Source of the DNA: Cristatella mucedo | Taxonomy: Eukaryota > Bryozoa > Phylactolaemata > Cristatellidae | Assembly: GCA_009760855.2 (NCBI GenBank) | Contig: WPIO01000017.1 | Location: 1,487,501 to 1,551,500, forward strand | Length of the DNA: 64,000 nt | Direction: 5' to 3' | In this document: positions 40,946 to 51,312 of the stretch, piece after piece | Layout of the letters: each line of letters opens with the position of its first letter | Position numbering within the stretch: position 1 is the stretch's first letter | Position numbers and translations under genes: made by a program | The notes under the pieces: generated by a model | What the model was told of the DNA's origin: nothing | Seen by the model: only the letters and a program-made list of their open reading frames with translations | Database searches by the model: none

Positions 40946-43640
40946 CAGCGCCGGACATCCGGCTCAGCCGGACATCCGTCTTAGCCGGCGGTTTCTGCAG
41001 AAAAAATTGGGGACTGCCGAGACCAAAATTCTTCGTAAGCCTCCTCCTATTTTAGAGGGCAGATTCTGGGCAGCAGCATCCCCCATCGAAGGCCCAAGTG
41101 CCGATCCACGGGGCAGCACCGTTACTTCATCTTACATAACGGTCAGCTCAAACGGAGCAGCGTCCCTTGGTACCGAGTCTTCCGTTGGTTCTGCATAAGC
41201 ATTCAGCATAAGCTAACTTACTAATTTGGTTAGGAGTGGCTGCACCTGTTGTCGTCACACACGGTCAGCCATGCCAAATTGTAGGGCAAAACACAAAGTA
41301 TGAGCACAACATAAACAATCAATCTTACTTCCTACACCAACGATAGCAAAACCGTCACAAGTCCCGGCAGCAGCACAACTTGAGCAATGTGCAAAGACCT
41401 GAAACAGCTCACAATATGCCAACGATAAGAATGCAGCCCTCGATATTCTGCATGCAGCCCTAATCGCAGCAAAAGCCTGTATATTTCGGTGGATACGACA
41501 GTTGACTTCCAGCCGACTCGCTAGCTGGCCATCAGGCAGTCGGCGTACAGCAGCTCAAGCTCAGTGCTCGAGGACTCGTTGCTCGAAGACAGCCTTGTAT
41601 AATGGCCAGGTCACAAGTCATGCATTAATCTCGTTCGTTCATAGTAATACATTCTCATACATAGCAGTACAGAGCGATGCTCACAAGCCTTGGCTTATTG
41701 CGTGGGGCATTACAGCCGTGCCAACATCCCTGCTGGACGGTGCCCCACCTCCCTGACGTTGAACAGTGCTGGCTGGCGGCAGGCACACTCTCGCAGAGTC
41801 AGCCTGCCCTCGAACCAGCTTGTGTGGCAAGGTTTCGAAACCTCGAAGCTATCCTCCCTGCGAATGCTCACGATAATAGTCTTTGCTTTGGTTCGGCGAG
41901 GCATTCGAGCGTTATTCTGGCATAGTCCAGCCGAGTTTGCAATGAAGAAGGCTGGCCGGCACTCTGGGAGTCAGGTGCCTGAAGTTTTTCGCATGGTTGG
42001 AGCTGAAGACTGAGCAATTGCCCGAAGGTCGAAAGATCTTGAGACACCCACAGAGCCAGGCCAGCTTTTTTCCCCGGCTCCATGAGAGGTTTAGATAGGC
42101 TGCTCTGTATGGCTTCGATTTAATGCTGCTGGCTGCTTTTCCAATTGCAGGACCACGGTTGCCGACTGAACTCGCGGTCTTCGGTGGGGGCTCCAGAATT
42201 TAACAGCGCTATAGTTCTCGGAAGTTGGACTCGCTATTAGCGAGGCAACCAGGGAAATGCCCTCACACTTCCAATGCTGGCGCCTTGAAAGCAGCAGCAA
42301 AGCGGATCTCTCACACATTAGAAGCTGCCAGCTGATAAACTCGTTTGGCGATTGCTACAATGGCAGGGGCTGCAGCTCGTGCGAGCAGTCTGGACCCGGA
42401 TTTTGTATTTTGCACGATGCTCTGCCATGCAGCTACTGCTTCTAAGAAGCGGCATTGTGCCTCTACGACAAAGAACATAGCAGTAGCAGTAGCCAGGTCA
42501 TTATCCAAAGAAAGCCTTTTACTGTAACCGAGTTGGCTTGTGAGGCGTCGGGCATCTCGGTCTGACTCGGGGTCTGAATGGGTTCACTAAAGTGCCAGCT
42601 ACCCGAGCTGAGCAAACTGCAGCGGCTGCAGCCGCCCAGCGAAGAGTAACGAGTCCAGCTAGGCAAGAAGTGACTCCCGTTTCGTAGATACACTCGGCTC
42701 AGCCCACTTGTGAGCACCACCTCGGTAAGGGTGACTCCTGGTAGTTGTCGCAGTGTGAATGAGGCAGGTGCGTCTGACGTATCCTCACCAGCATACCGGA
42801 AATGGTGCTGGGCAGGTGCTGAGGATATTCCGACGATTTCTATTTTAAATCTTAACTGCTTGTGGCATATTTATAATCACGAAAGTCGATGCCTCTCTTG
42901 ATTAGCAACGTTAAGAGATCTTTACATGCTGGTATCAAATAATGAGAGAGAAAACTTCATCCTTCCCTCCTCAGTAGGTATGCCTAGGGCATAGAAACAA
43001 AGTCACTAGATACGGAATGGGGGACTTTTGCCGCCTCATATATTTGCTGCTTCAGATGTTTCCAGCCCTTAACAAATACGGTGCAAATACATACTTTTTG
43101 TGCTTGGATTGGAATGATGTTTAATATTGTATAATGAAGCATCTGAGTAGACTACGGATACTACACTAGATCCATCAAGAAGGCATGTTGAAAGGGTGCT
43201 TTCTTGCTGTGCAGAAGCAACATGGAGGCAACCTCGATCTAACCTTTGCCTATGTAGCCTGCTTTGACGTTACATTCGTGGAACTTCAGTTTCCAAGTAG
43301 CGAAATTGATGATTAATTATAGTCCTAATTTATCGACATTGGCATTTATACTGGTGACCGAGAGGACCGAGCTACTCTGTCAATGCGAAAGGCACTACCA
43401 AGAAGGGGCTGAGCCTAGCGGGCAGTAGGCATTTGCACCCCAGCCCTCTTACATCGAGGCAGCAAGCTGGGCCACCCACCCCCCCCCCATTCCTACACCC
43501 GCCACCATCACCGACGAAGAAATTATGCCTCGATTCTACTCGATGAGCAACCGCCGAGTTCTCATCAAATGAACGCTGTGATTTTAAGCTACAATTGTTT
43601 TTCCATTAATTTTGGGTCTGGCCTGCCTACTTGAAAATCT
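40946..43640. other. Unassigned stretch rich in CAG/CTG words
   Basis: Starts with two GGACATCCGKCT repeats (about 40961-40985). 41.4-42.8 kb is rich in CAGC/GCTG words like 51.3-53.7 and 61-64 kb. No repeat alignment, RNA gene or domain found. Confidence 0.35.
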
Positions 43641-43730
43641 TGCGGGGGGGGGGGGGGGTCTTGCCTCCCACATTAAATTGTTGCTTGTCATGTCACCTTA
43701 GATGAAAATCCTGGCTGAGCCACATCTCCC
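43641..43730. repeat. G-run and hAT-MITE-like terminal fragment
   Basis: A G14 run at about 43645, then AAAATCCTGGCTGAGCCAC, the reverse complement of the left end of the 88-bp MITE at 61.5 kb. Only one end is recognisable. Confidence 0.45.
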
Positions 43731-43928
43731 GAGAGTCTTTTTGAACGTTTATTTAATATGCTTGCTGATACGGACTTGCATGCTTCGAATAACCTTCTAT
43801 ATTATAAAAAAGCATCCAAAAAGGCTGTGCAGACAAACGCCAAATGGAAAACATATTTTTAGGGGGCACTTTCGGAAAAAAGCTGGTGGATGTCCGGATG
43901 GCAAACGGCCGAGGTGGTACCCATTCGC

Positions 43929-43929
<1 letters not shown>

Positions 43930-44023
<94 letters not shown>

Positions 44024-44112
44024 CCCCTCTCTCTTTCTCTGTCTCTCTCTGTCTGTCTCTCTGTCTCTGTCTCTCTGTCTCTCTCTCTCTCTGTCTCTCT
44101 CTCTCTATCTCT
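43930..44112. repeat. (TC)n microsatellite
   Basis: About 90 bp of pure TC, then TC with TCTG variants to about 44112. Confidence 0.97.
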
Positions 44113-44707
44113 CCTGAATGCTTGTGAATGAATGTCTTGCGACTATGGTGGATCATTTTTTGTTTGTGAAGTTCTTTTCGGTACTCACATATCTCCTCCC
44201 ACTCACCACTCACCTTTGCTTACCTCAAACGATGTAGGTCTCTCACCAGCTCACTGATTGGATTCGGTGTGCTCGTCGTACTCCAGGCGACTTGGCTTAA
44301 ATGATCTGCCTTCAACGCGCTGAAGGCCACTCAAGCTATGACTACTTATAGGAAGTTATCCGGCGAAGTCCAATCGCTTAGTCCTCAAGTGAATTTACAC
44401 ACGAAGGCATACATCCATGCTCTAGTACTTGCAATCATCCTGCGCACACGAAGACTCACCGACGACGTTTCGGTAGTGTGTGCTGCTGGTGCCTACGCTA
44501 GGCCGAGGCAAGGGTCAAGGTTGATCCACAGGCATGGCTCAGCACCAGTGTCCCAAGTGATACCTGCCCACCTGTTCTACGGGCAGACAAACCCTTACCC
44601 TTATCTTGCCATTTACACCTTTGAAGATGCAAACTAAACGTGACTAGGGAGGTCAAATGTGATACCAAGCACGAGAGCACCTCTACACGGGGCCGACAGA
44701 TGAGGAA
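44113..44707. other. Unassigned stretch
   Basis: No recognised feature. Confidence 0.4.
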
Positions 44708-44752
44708 ATAATAGTAATAATAATGCACTTGATAAAGCGCCCTCAGAGAACT

Positions 44753-44818
<66 letters not shown>

Positions 44819-45040
44819 AGGCGCTTTACATTTGCTGCAAAGAAAACACGATCGAATGGTCGGTGGTAGCGTGCTCAATAAACAGCAAGAATAACATGGT
44901 TAGGGGTGACATGCACAGGTCAGCATACAAGTGTGGTTAGTGACAACATGCAACAGTGTCAGCATGCATAAGCCCATAAAGGTCACAGGGACCCACTTGC
45001 TGTGATAAATAGGTGCATTTTTAGTTTCTTTAGCAATTAC
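44708..45040 (-). mobile_element. Inverted LINE 3' UTR and tail with (CT)n expansion inside the hairpin
   Basis: GATAAAGCGCCCTCAGAGAA, then the normal CTCAATCTCTCTCTAGG site is expanded to about 60 bp of CT (44754-44818). TAGGCGCTTTACATTTGCTG and the UTR follow to about 45030. Confidence 0.9.
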
Positions 45041-45100
45041 AATTGGTGGACAAGGGTGAATACTGGTGGATGAGGGGAGGGGTCAAGGATCCCCTTGAAT

Positions 45101-45225
45101 CTCTCATAGCCCACCTGACTGCAGGCTCTCATAGCCCACCTGACTGCAGGCTCTCGTAGCCCACCTGACTGCAGGCTCTCGTAGCCCACCTGACTGCAGG
45201 CTCTCATAGCCCACCTGACTGCAGG
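45101..45225. repeat. 25-bp minisatellite, five copies
   Basis: Five head-to-tail units starting CTCTC(A/G)TAGCCCACCTG and ending ACTGCAGG, differing only by A or G at unit position 6 (A, A, G, G, A). No spacers, so not a CRISPR array. Confidence 0.95.
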
Positions 45226-45619
45226 TTCACTGGGTTGCAGGGCCACTGCATTGGATTCCCCACGGGCTCACTTCCCTCCGGCAATGTTGCTGCTTCGTGT
45301 ACATCCACGCACATTTTTGTCTCTAACATTCTTAGTTGCTCTGGCAATAAACCCGGTTGCTTGTAAGACCTGTTTGGCAATTTGTGGCCCCTTCTTTTAC
45401 CATTGGTGAGGAGGTCCCAGTGTCCTGTCCCAGTATCGACTGCTTGTGGAGGTCCAGCCACAACCTTGCTTGATTAACAAATGTACTGTAAGTTTCAGAA
45501 AAAATCAAAGGCGATTGGCTTCTAAAGGACTGGGGCTCACATGAAAAAACTCAGCCGTTGTACATCATCTGCATATAACTAGATAGACAGAACACAGTGA
45601 GTTCATGCATCGCCAATGA
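45226..45619. other. Unassigned stretch
   Basis: No recognised feature. Confidence 0.4.
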
Positions 45620-46160
45620 CCCACATTATCATATGTAGGCTATGTGTGCCTGCCCTTACTGCAAGCATTCTGGACACTGGCCCTTGGATGGCAACAAATT
45701 TTCTCAAATTTAGTGACGATAAACCAACTTACTAGTTCCGGTAAAAGCTAGTGTTACTCGGGAATTCGAAAACCTATTCCTTAAAAAGGGTCTCGACCAG
45801 CTTGTCGCCTATAGCATCGCCTATAGCTCGTCATCAAGCAGCATATCGACTTCAAGGTTTCTTCACTCACTTTTGGGTCCCACCAATCTCTTGCTTCAGC
45901 TTACCCATCCCAACCACTTCCCAATCAGGCCACGCATAGTGCCAACCGCTCTACTGACTCAAGTAATTTAGCTGTGCCTCGTACCAGCCTCACATCCTTT
46001 GGAGACAGTGCCCCTAGTTTATATGCACCCAAAGCCTGGAACTCACTCTCGACTGACTTTACGACATCCTTGACTTGAAGAAATACAAAAAAGCTAAAAC
46101 GCACCTCTTCCTCTCACTATTTACTGGTTCCGAGTAAATAATCATTTGCATGTTTATATG
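45620..46160 (+). pseudogene. LINE C-terminal fragment, decayed
   Basis: ASILDTGPWMATNFLKFSDD at 45.66-45.72 kb matches IDDIRTWMAAHFLKLNDDK. After a deletion it resumes with CATCAAGCAGCATATCGACT (VKQRIDF), a RTSLTSFGDSAPSLYAPKAW-like stretch and an AAAAAGCTAAAACGCACC end. Confidence 0.82.
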
Positions 46161-46254
46161 TGCTGCCACTGCCCAGCTGATCCCTACACAATGGCAGCTA
46201 CTCTCCTGCTGCCGACTATGGCTCATCCTTTCAAGCGGTCCTGAGCTGCTACTT

Positions 46255-46452
46255 CCGTGCTACTCACTGGCTCAGCTGCTCTCCTGACTCTGCTATGCTT
46301 CCCACTTTCTCTTTGTTGCATGAGATGAAGTCTGTAGGCTACCGAATGTGTACCGACAGCCACTCAGGCTGTGAGTGCGCTATACAAAACTCTCCTGCGT
46401 AACACCCACATAGTCTTTATGCCTTTGTGGAGGTACAGACGGAGATACATTA
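46255..46452 (+). repeat. Unnamed repeat family C, copy 2
   Basis: About 200 bp similar to 34585-34795. Directly followed by a SINE A head at 46471, so in two of three cases family C is associated with SINE A. Confidence 0.75.
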
Positions 46453-46470
46453 CATTAACCAATCGACCCT

Positions 46471-46629
46471 GGGACTTAGCCTAGGGGAAAGGCTAGCGAA
46501 CTCTACGATCTGGGTAGTGGGTTCGAGTCCTGTCACAGTCAATTCTGTATTGCCTGTTACAAGCAGAAATGATAGCCACAATGGCTCTTCTTCTTGCTAT
46601 ACAGATATAACTGTTTAATCTGCTAATCT
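46471..46629 (+). mobile_element. SINE family A, diverged copy (A8)
   Basis: GGGACTTAGCCTAGGGGAAA (A box region), GTGGGTTCGAGTCCTGTCAC (B box), body GATAGCCACAATGGCTCTTC and end ATAACTGTTTAATCTGCTAA. It groups with A9 and A2 as a distinct, CTTAGC-headed subfamily. Confidence 0.82.
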
Positions 46630-46776
46630 TCACTTTACTTTAGTTAACATGCTTCGCTTACAGCACGTGTAATGTTCCTATTGTTATTGTGGTTATCGTG
46701 TCCTTTCCAACCTCTCTTCTTGGGAAGCTCTTGTTTTAGAAGGTGTGCACCACTTTAGTAAGAATATATATACCTT

Positions 46777-46778
<2 letters not shown>

Positions 46779-46846
<68 letters not shown>
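46779..46846. repeat. (TC)n-(TA)n compound microsatellite
   Basis: About 34 bp TC, then about 33 bp TA, running straight into the AT-rich 3' end of SINE B5. Confidence 0.96.
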
Positions 46847-46849
<3 letters not shown>

Positions 46850-46972
46850 ATAGCGCCCCAAGAGAACTTAATCAGTATTCAGGCGCTTAACATATGCCAC
46901 GGGGCTCAAGCCCACGACCTCGGCTAGACCTTGATCGGGCCAAGCACATTAACCACTGTACCAAACCAGCTC
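46840..46972 (-). mobile_element. SINE family B copy (B5)
   Basis: Minus strand: GAGCTGGTTTGGTACAGTGG, TTAATGTGC, then GTCGTGGGCTTGAGCCCC (B box with a C to T change) and tail TGATTAAGTTCTCTTGGGGC ending CTATACAAATA. Confidence 0.88.
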
Positions 46973-47029
46973 CTCTTACCCTCCTTTCCTCGGTGTGTGT
47001 GTGCACCCTCGTGGATGCACGTGTAATAA

Positions 47030-47870
47030 CAATAACAATACATTTGATAAAGCACCCTCGGAGAACTCAATTTCTTTCTAGGTGCTTTACAATTGCCACA
47101 AAGGAAGCATGATCAAATGGTTAGTGGAAGCATGTTCAATAAACAACAAGAATAACATGGTTAGGGATGACATGCAGAGGATAAGCATCAGTGCATAAGT
47201 TGGTTGGTGGCAGCATGCAATAGTGTCAGCACGCATAAGCACATAAAGGACAAATCACAGGGACCCACTAAATGCTGTGATCAATAGATGCGTTTTTAGT
47301 TTCTTTTTAAATGTGGTTAAGTCAGGAGATGTCGTGACAAAAGTCCCAGGCTTTGGGAGCATACGAACTAAATGCATGGTCTCCAAAGGATTTCAGGTTT
47401 GTACGAGGTTCACATATACAATTACATTCCGAAAAGCAGGTGGAACGATGCTTAGCCTGGTGGGGGAGTAAATCTGAGAGATAGGCTGGAGCTAAAGAAT
47501 GAAGTGACCTAAAAGTGAGTGATAAGACCTTGAAGTCGATCCGTTGCTTGACTGGTAGCCAGTGCAGGTCAGTGAGAAGTGGTGTGATGTGGCAACTGCG
47601 ATGCTCACGACAGACAAGCCTAGCTCCGGAGTTTTGCAGCATCTGTAATCGCCTGATTGCACATGCTGGTAGGCCAGCAAGCAGTGACTTACAGAAGTCA
47701 AGACGGGATGTCACAAATGCATGGACCAACTTAGACGTGGTATCCTTATCTAAACAATCCCGAATTTTAGCAATGTTATGTAGCTGAAAGTAAAGATAGC
47801 AATGTTATGTAGCTGAAAGTAGGCAGACTTGACTGTGGAGCTATTCACTTGTTATGAGCTGCTATTACCT
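47030..47870 (-). pseudogene. LINE 3' fragment, C-terminal coding, UTR and tail
   Basis: The minus-strand frame 47729-47322 reads MVHAFVTSRLDFCKSLLAGL and then RRLQMLQNSGARLVCREHRS, HITPLLTDLHWLPVKQRID, LAPAYLSDLLPHQAKHRST and beyond, with few breaks. Tail and (ATT)n-like end at about 47030. A 32-bp tandem duplication (AGATAGCAATGTTATGTAGC) lies at about 47770-47825. One of the younger fragments. Confidence 0.92.
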
Positions 47871-48823
47871 GGCCGGTTTCTAAAGCAAAATGTTCTTGCA
47901 CAGCTGTACACAAACGTGGCTCACTCGTATGTTATAGATACCACAAACAGCAGCCAATGCCGAGCTAGTAGACATGTAGAGAAGGTCTCTTAACTGGTGC
48001 AGTAGTTTGGGCAGCTCCTCATCAAATCGCTGTTAGAGGCATCCAGTTCTGATAAGGGAATCCTGAAAATGACTCTGCAGAGCTGAGGCAACAGATAAAC
48101 TAGCAAGCTGCCTGCTGCTCGTGTGAGGTGAAAGCATGCCAGAAGCTGATAGGTCAGTGACGCTATCGGTCGGTGACACCTGGAGCACCTGCCGTAGCTC
48201 CATAGCTCCTCTGGTGTAGCTGCACATCTGTTTACCGAGCTCACTGAGTCCTCGGAGCCTTCCTTTGGAGGAAAGAATGGGCCACTGTGTTTACAAATGC
48301 TGTTTTCTGCAATACGAGTGGGAAAGGGAGGTGGTACAAGTTCCCATCTGCTCGCCCCATTGCTGTGAGCAAAGCAAGGTACAATAACTATTGATCTATG
48401 AATGTGCTTGCCGATACCATCCGTTCTCCATCGATGCAAATGCCTTGAATCGAGCTACTGAGCTCTTCGAATTTTATCACGAAGACGTTTCACGACAAGT
48501 GCTGCAAAATGCATACAGTATGCAAATATACTAATAGAGCCAGTACATAATAATAAAGGTAATTGCAATTTTCAGAACTTCAAGGATTCTATTCGTGATC
48601 CTGGTCAAATTCTGATGAAAATGATTTCCTTTGACCCAGAATGCCGTATGGAGACCAATCGCAAACAGCTGCCGTTACAGTTCGGTCTAAACAAATTTGC
48701 TCACTGTTATAACTAAGTACTTCTCGGTAATGTAATTGGGTCAAATTTTGTAGCTGTCCTCATAGAATAATCTGTGAGCATAAAATGGTCTTCGATACTT
48801 CACGAAATAGTCCCTTCTCTATC
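47871..48823. other. Unassigned stretch
   Basis: No recognised repeat or domain up to the hAT element target duplication. Confidence 0.4.
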
Positions 48824-48831
48824 GGCTACAG
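48824..48831. repeat. Left target-site duplication of SPIN-like element
   Basis: GGCTACAG, repeated exactly at 49021-49028 just outside the other end of the element. Confidence 0.95.
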
Positions 48832-49020
48832 CAGTGGTTCTCAACCTTGCTAATGCCGAGACCCTTTTTAATACAGTTCCTCATGTTGTGGCAACCCCCA
48901 ACCATAACATTATCGTCTGCGAAATGTGGAAATGCGTGTCTTCCGATGGTCTCAGGCGACCCCTGTGAAAGGGTCATTCGACCCCCAAAGGGGTCGCGAC
49001 TCATAAGTTGAGAACCACTG
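48832..49020. mobile_element. SPIN-like non-autonomous hAT transposon (189 bp)
   Basis: The terminal inverted repeats are CAGTGGTTCTCAACCTT at the left and AAGTTGAGAACCACTG at the right, with only a single-base length or mismatch difference at the inner end. A perfect 8-bp GGCTACAG duplication flanks it, the hAT signature. Internal words such as CTAATGCCGAGACCC, ACAGTTCCTCATGTTGTGG, TTCCGATGGTCTCAGGCGAC and GGGTCATTCGACCCCCAAAG closely resemble my memory of the SPIN (Space Invaders) non-autonomous consensus. That family is known in several tetrapods and a few invertebrates including a pond snail. No coding capacity. Identity is unmeasured here. Confidence 0.93.
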
Positions 49021-49028
49021 GGCTACAG

Positions 49029-50064
49029 CATCTTTCGCTTCCACCAAGACTCTTGCCACAGACCTACATTAAGCTAAAGCTTGTTCGTAGATGTGCTTGC
49101 CAAATTTCTTCTCTAAATGCCGTTGGATGAATTCCAACGGGTAATTCTAACTGGCGGTATATGTCGGTAATGACTGACAAGCTTCTTCGTAGCCACTTCT
49201 CTGCAGATTTAAGCTTCATTCTCATCGGCCGGTCATAACAATTCTTTTTCTTTTCAAGAGCCTACACTAGCGAAAATGTATGTATCTACTGCTCTGCAGT
49301 ACCAAAATGTGGAACTTACTTCCAGAATGCTGGTGCATTGAGGAGTATACCTTATCTCTTGCCATAATTCTAGCATTTCCTTCCCAGCCATCCATTCCAG
49401 GTGCTTCTATTCCACTAACTTTCTCAGCTAACCTTCAAATTCTGACATGGTTCTCATGTTTTCTTTCTTTCTCTCTGATGAAAGCTATTGGCTACCTTTT
49501 GAGCACCAAAAACTGCTTAGGTTCTTTTGGTGCGGCATTGAAACTCTCCAGCATATCGTCTTAAAGTTCGTGGCTTTGGGAAGTCTCTGAGGAAAATAAA
49601 TATTATCAAGTACCTATTATAGTTTCAAGTTCATACTTCAGGCTCGCATCAGAAGTTTAGTTCGATAGTGTTCGGCATCCTTCACGAAATTTTAGCATTG
49701 CTGATAGCTGCCCAATGCTGACTAGCTCAAAGCAAGTTCTCCCATAGCTTGATCAGCAGACATCTCTTCTTTTCTCAGGCCAGGTCAGCAAAAATTCGAC
49801 AACGTGAAAGCCTGAATTGTACGTTAAGATGCAGCAACGCGTGCTGCTTTAAGTGGCTTAGTTTCATATTTGGATAATAATGCTACCGATCAAAGTCGCA
49901 CAAAACAGCTCTGAGTACACTTTTCTTGCTCAACAAATTATCTCAAACCCTCAAAACTCGCTGTCTCTGTCTCGTACCCACGATCCTGAAAGCATGTGAC
50001 ATCTGCATGCATAAGTGGATGTAAAAGAATTGAAGGAAGGTTTCTGAGTTTGCTTGTTTCTTAA
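49029..50064. other. Unassigned stretch
   Basis: Minus-strand frames near 49.1-49.5 kb have exon-like length pieces (for example SIEAPGMDGWEGNARIM-like text) but stops interrupt them and no family is recognised. Could be old transposon or host remnant. Confidence 0.3.
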
Positions 50065-50170
50065 TAATAACAATGAGAATAATCAATTTGCATAGCGCCC
50101 TTATAGAACTTAATCTCTTTATAGGCACTTACTTGCCATGAATGTAGCAGATCAAGGGTAAGTATTTGGA
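50065..50170 (-). mobile_element. Inverted LINE/SINE B-type tail
   Basis: AATAATAACAATGAGAATAA then GCATAGCGCCCTTATAGAAC and TCTCTTTATAGGCACTTA. Confidence 0.65.
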
Positions 50171-50517
50171 ATTTACGGTGTGTGTTGCCAAGATCACATT
50201 TACAAAGGTCAGAAGTCCTGCCACTAGCAACAGCCACATACCAGATTAGGCTACAAATACCTAGCTTGATGCTGTGCAGGGTTGAGATTGAGTTCTAGTC
50301 AGGATAGGTAGCAGTCTTAGAGCCGCACTGTACTTTTCCCAAGGTCATCAACATCTAAAGGTGGAGGAGAGTTGATTGATTCTGTCATTATTGCTTGCCA
50401 CTGTGTAAATAAATCGATCATTCTGTTGTTAGGACAAAACAGTCATGCTAGAGGCAAAGATAAAAATAAGTAAATTAATGCTGCGTTCCTTAAAATTTAC
50501 GGTTCCACTACTCACAG

Positions 50518-50843
50518 TGTCTCTCTGTCTGTCTCCGTCTCTGTCTCTCTCTCTCTCTGTGTCTCTCTCTGTATCTCTCTGTCTGTATCTCTCTGTTTGT
50601 CTCCGTCTCTGTCTGTCTGTCTGTCTCTCTCTCTGTTTGTCTCCGTCTCTGTCTGTCTCCGTCTCTGTCTCTGTTTGTCTCCGTCTCTGTCTGTCTCTCT
50701 GTCTCTCTCTCTCTGTCTGTCTCTGTCTCTCTCTCTCTCTGTCTGTCTCTCTGTCTCTCTCTGTCTCTGTCTGTATCTCTCTGTCTGTCTCCATCTCTGT
50801 CTGTCTCTCTCTCTGTCTCTCTCTCTCTCTGTCTCTCTCTCTG

Positions 50844-50916
<73 letters not shown>

Positions 50917-50933
50917 GTCTGTCTGTCTCTCTC

Positions 50934-51016
<83 letters not shown>

Positions 51017-51312
51017 GTCTCTCTCTCTGTGTCTCTCTCTGTATCTCTCTGTCTCTCTCTGTATCTCTCTGTATCTCTCTGTCTCTCTCTGTATCTCTCT
51101 GTCTGTCTCCGTCTCTGTCTCTCTCTCTGTCTTTCTCTGTATCTCTCTGTCTCTCTATGTATCTCTCTGTCTCTCTATGTATCTCTCTGTCTGTCTCTCT
51201 GTCTCTCTCCGTATCTCTCTATCAGTCTCTGTCTCTGTCCTTGTCTATCTGTCTCTCTGTCTCTCTCTCTCGCTCTCTCTCCCCTTTCCCCTTTCTCACT
51301 CTCCGTCTCTTT
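50518..51312. repeat. Large (TC)n/(TCTG)n compound microsatellite, about 0.8 kb
   Basis: Almost pure CTCT with TCTGTCTG, CCGTCTCTG and GTATCTCT variants. Open frames of over 300 codons on the plus strand here are Leu/Ser/Cys repeat artefacts. Confidence 0.97.

Noticed and set aside
45101-45225. Possible CRISPR-like array
   Set aside because: Units are directly adjacent with no spacers and the context is eukaryotic; it is a minisatellite.
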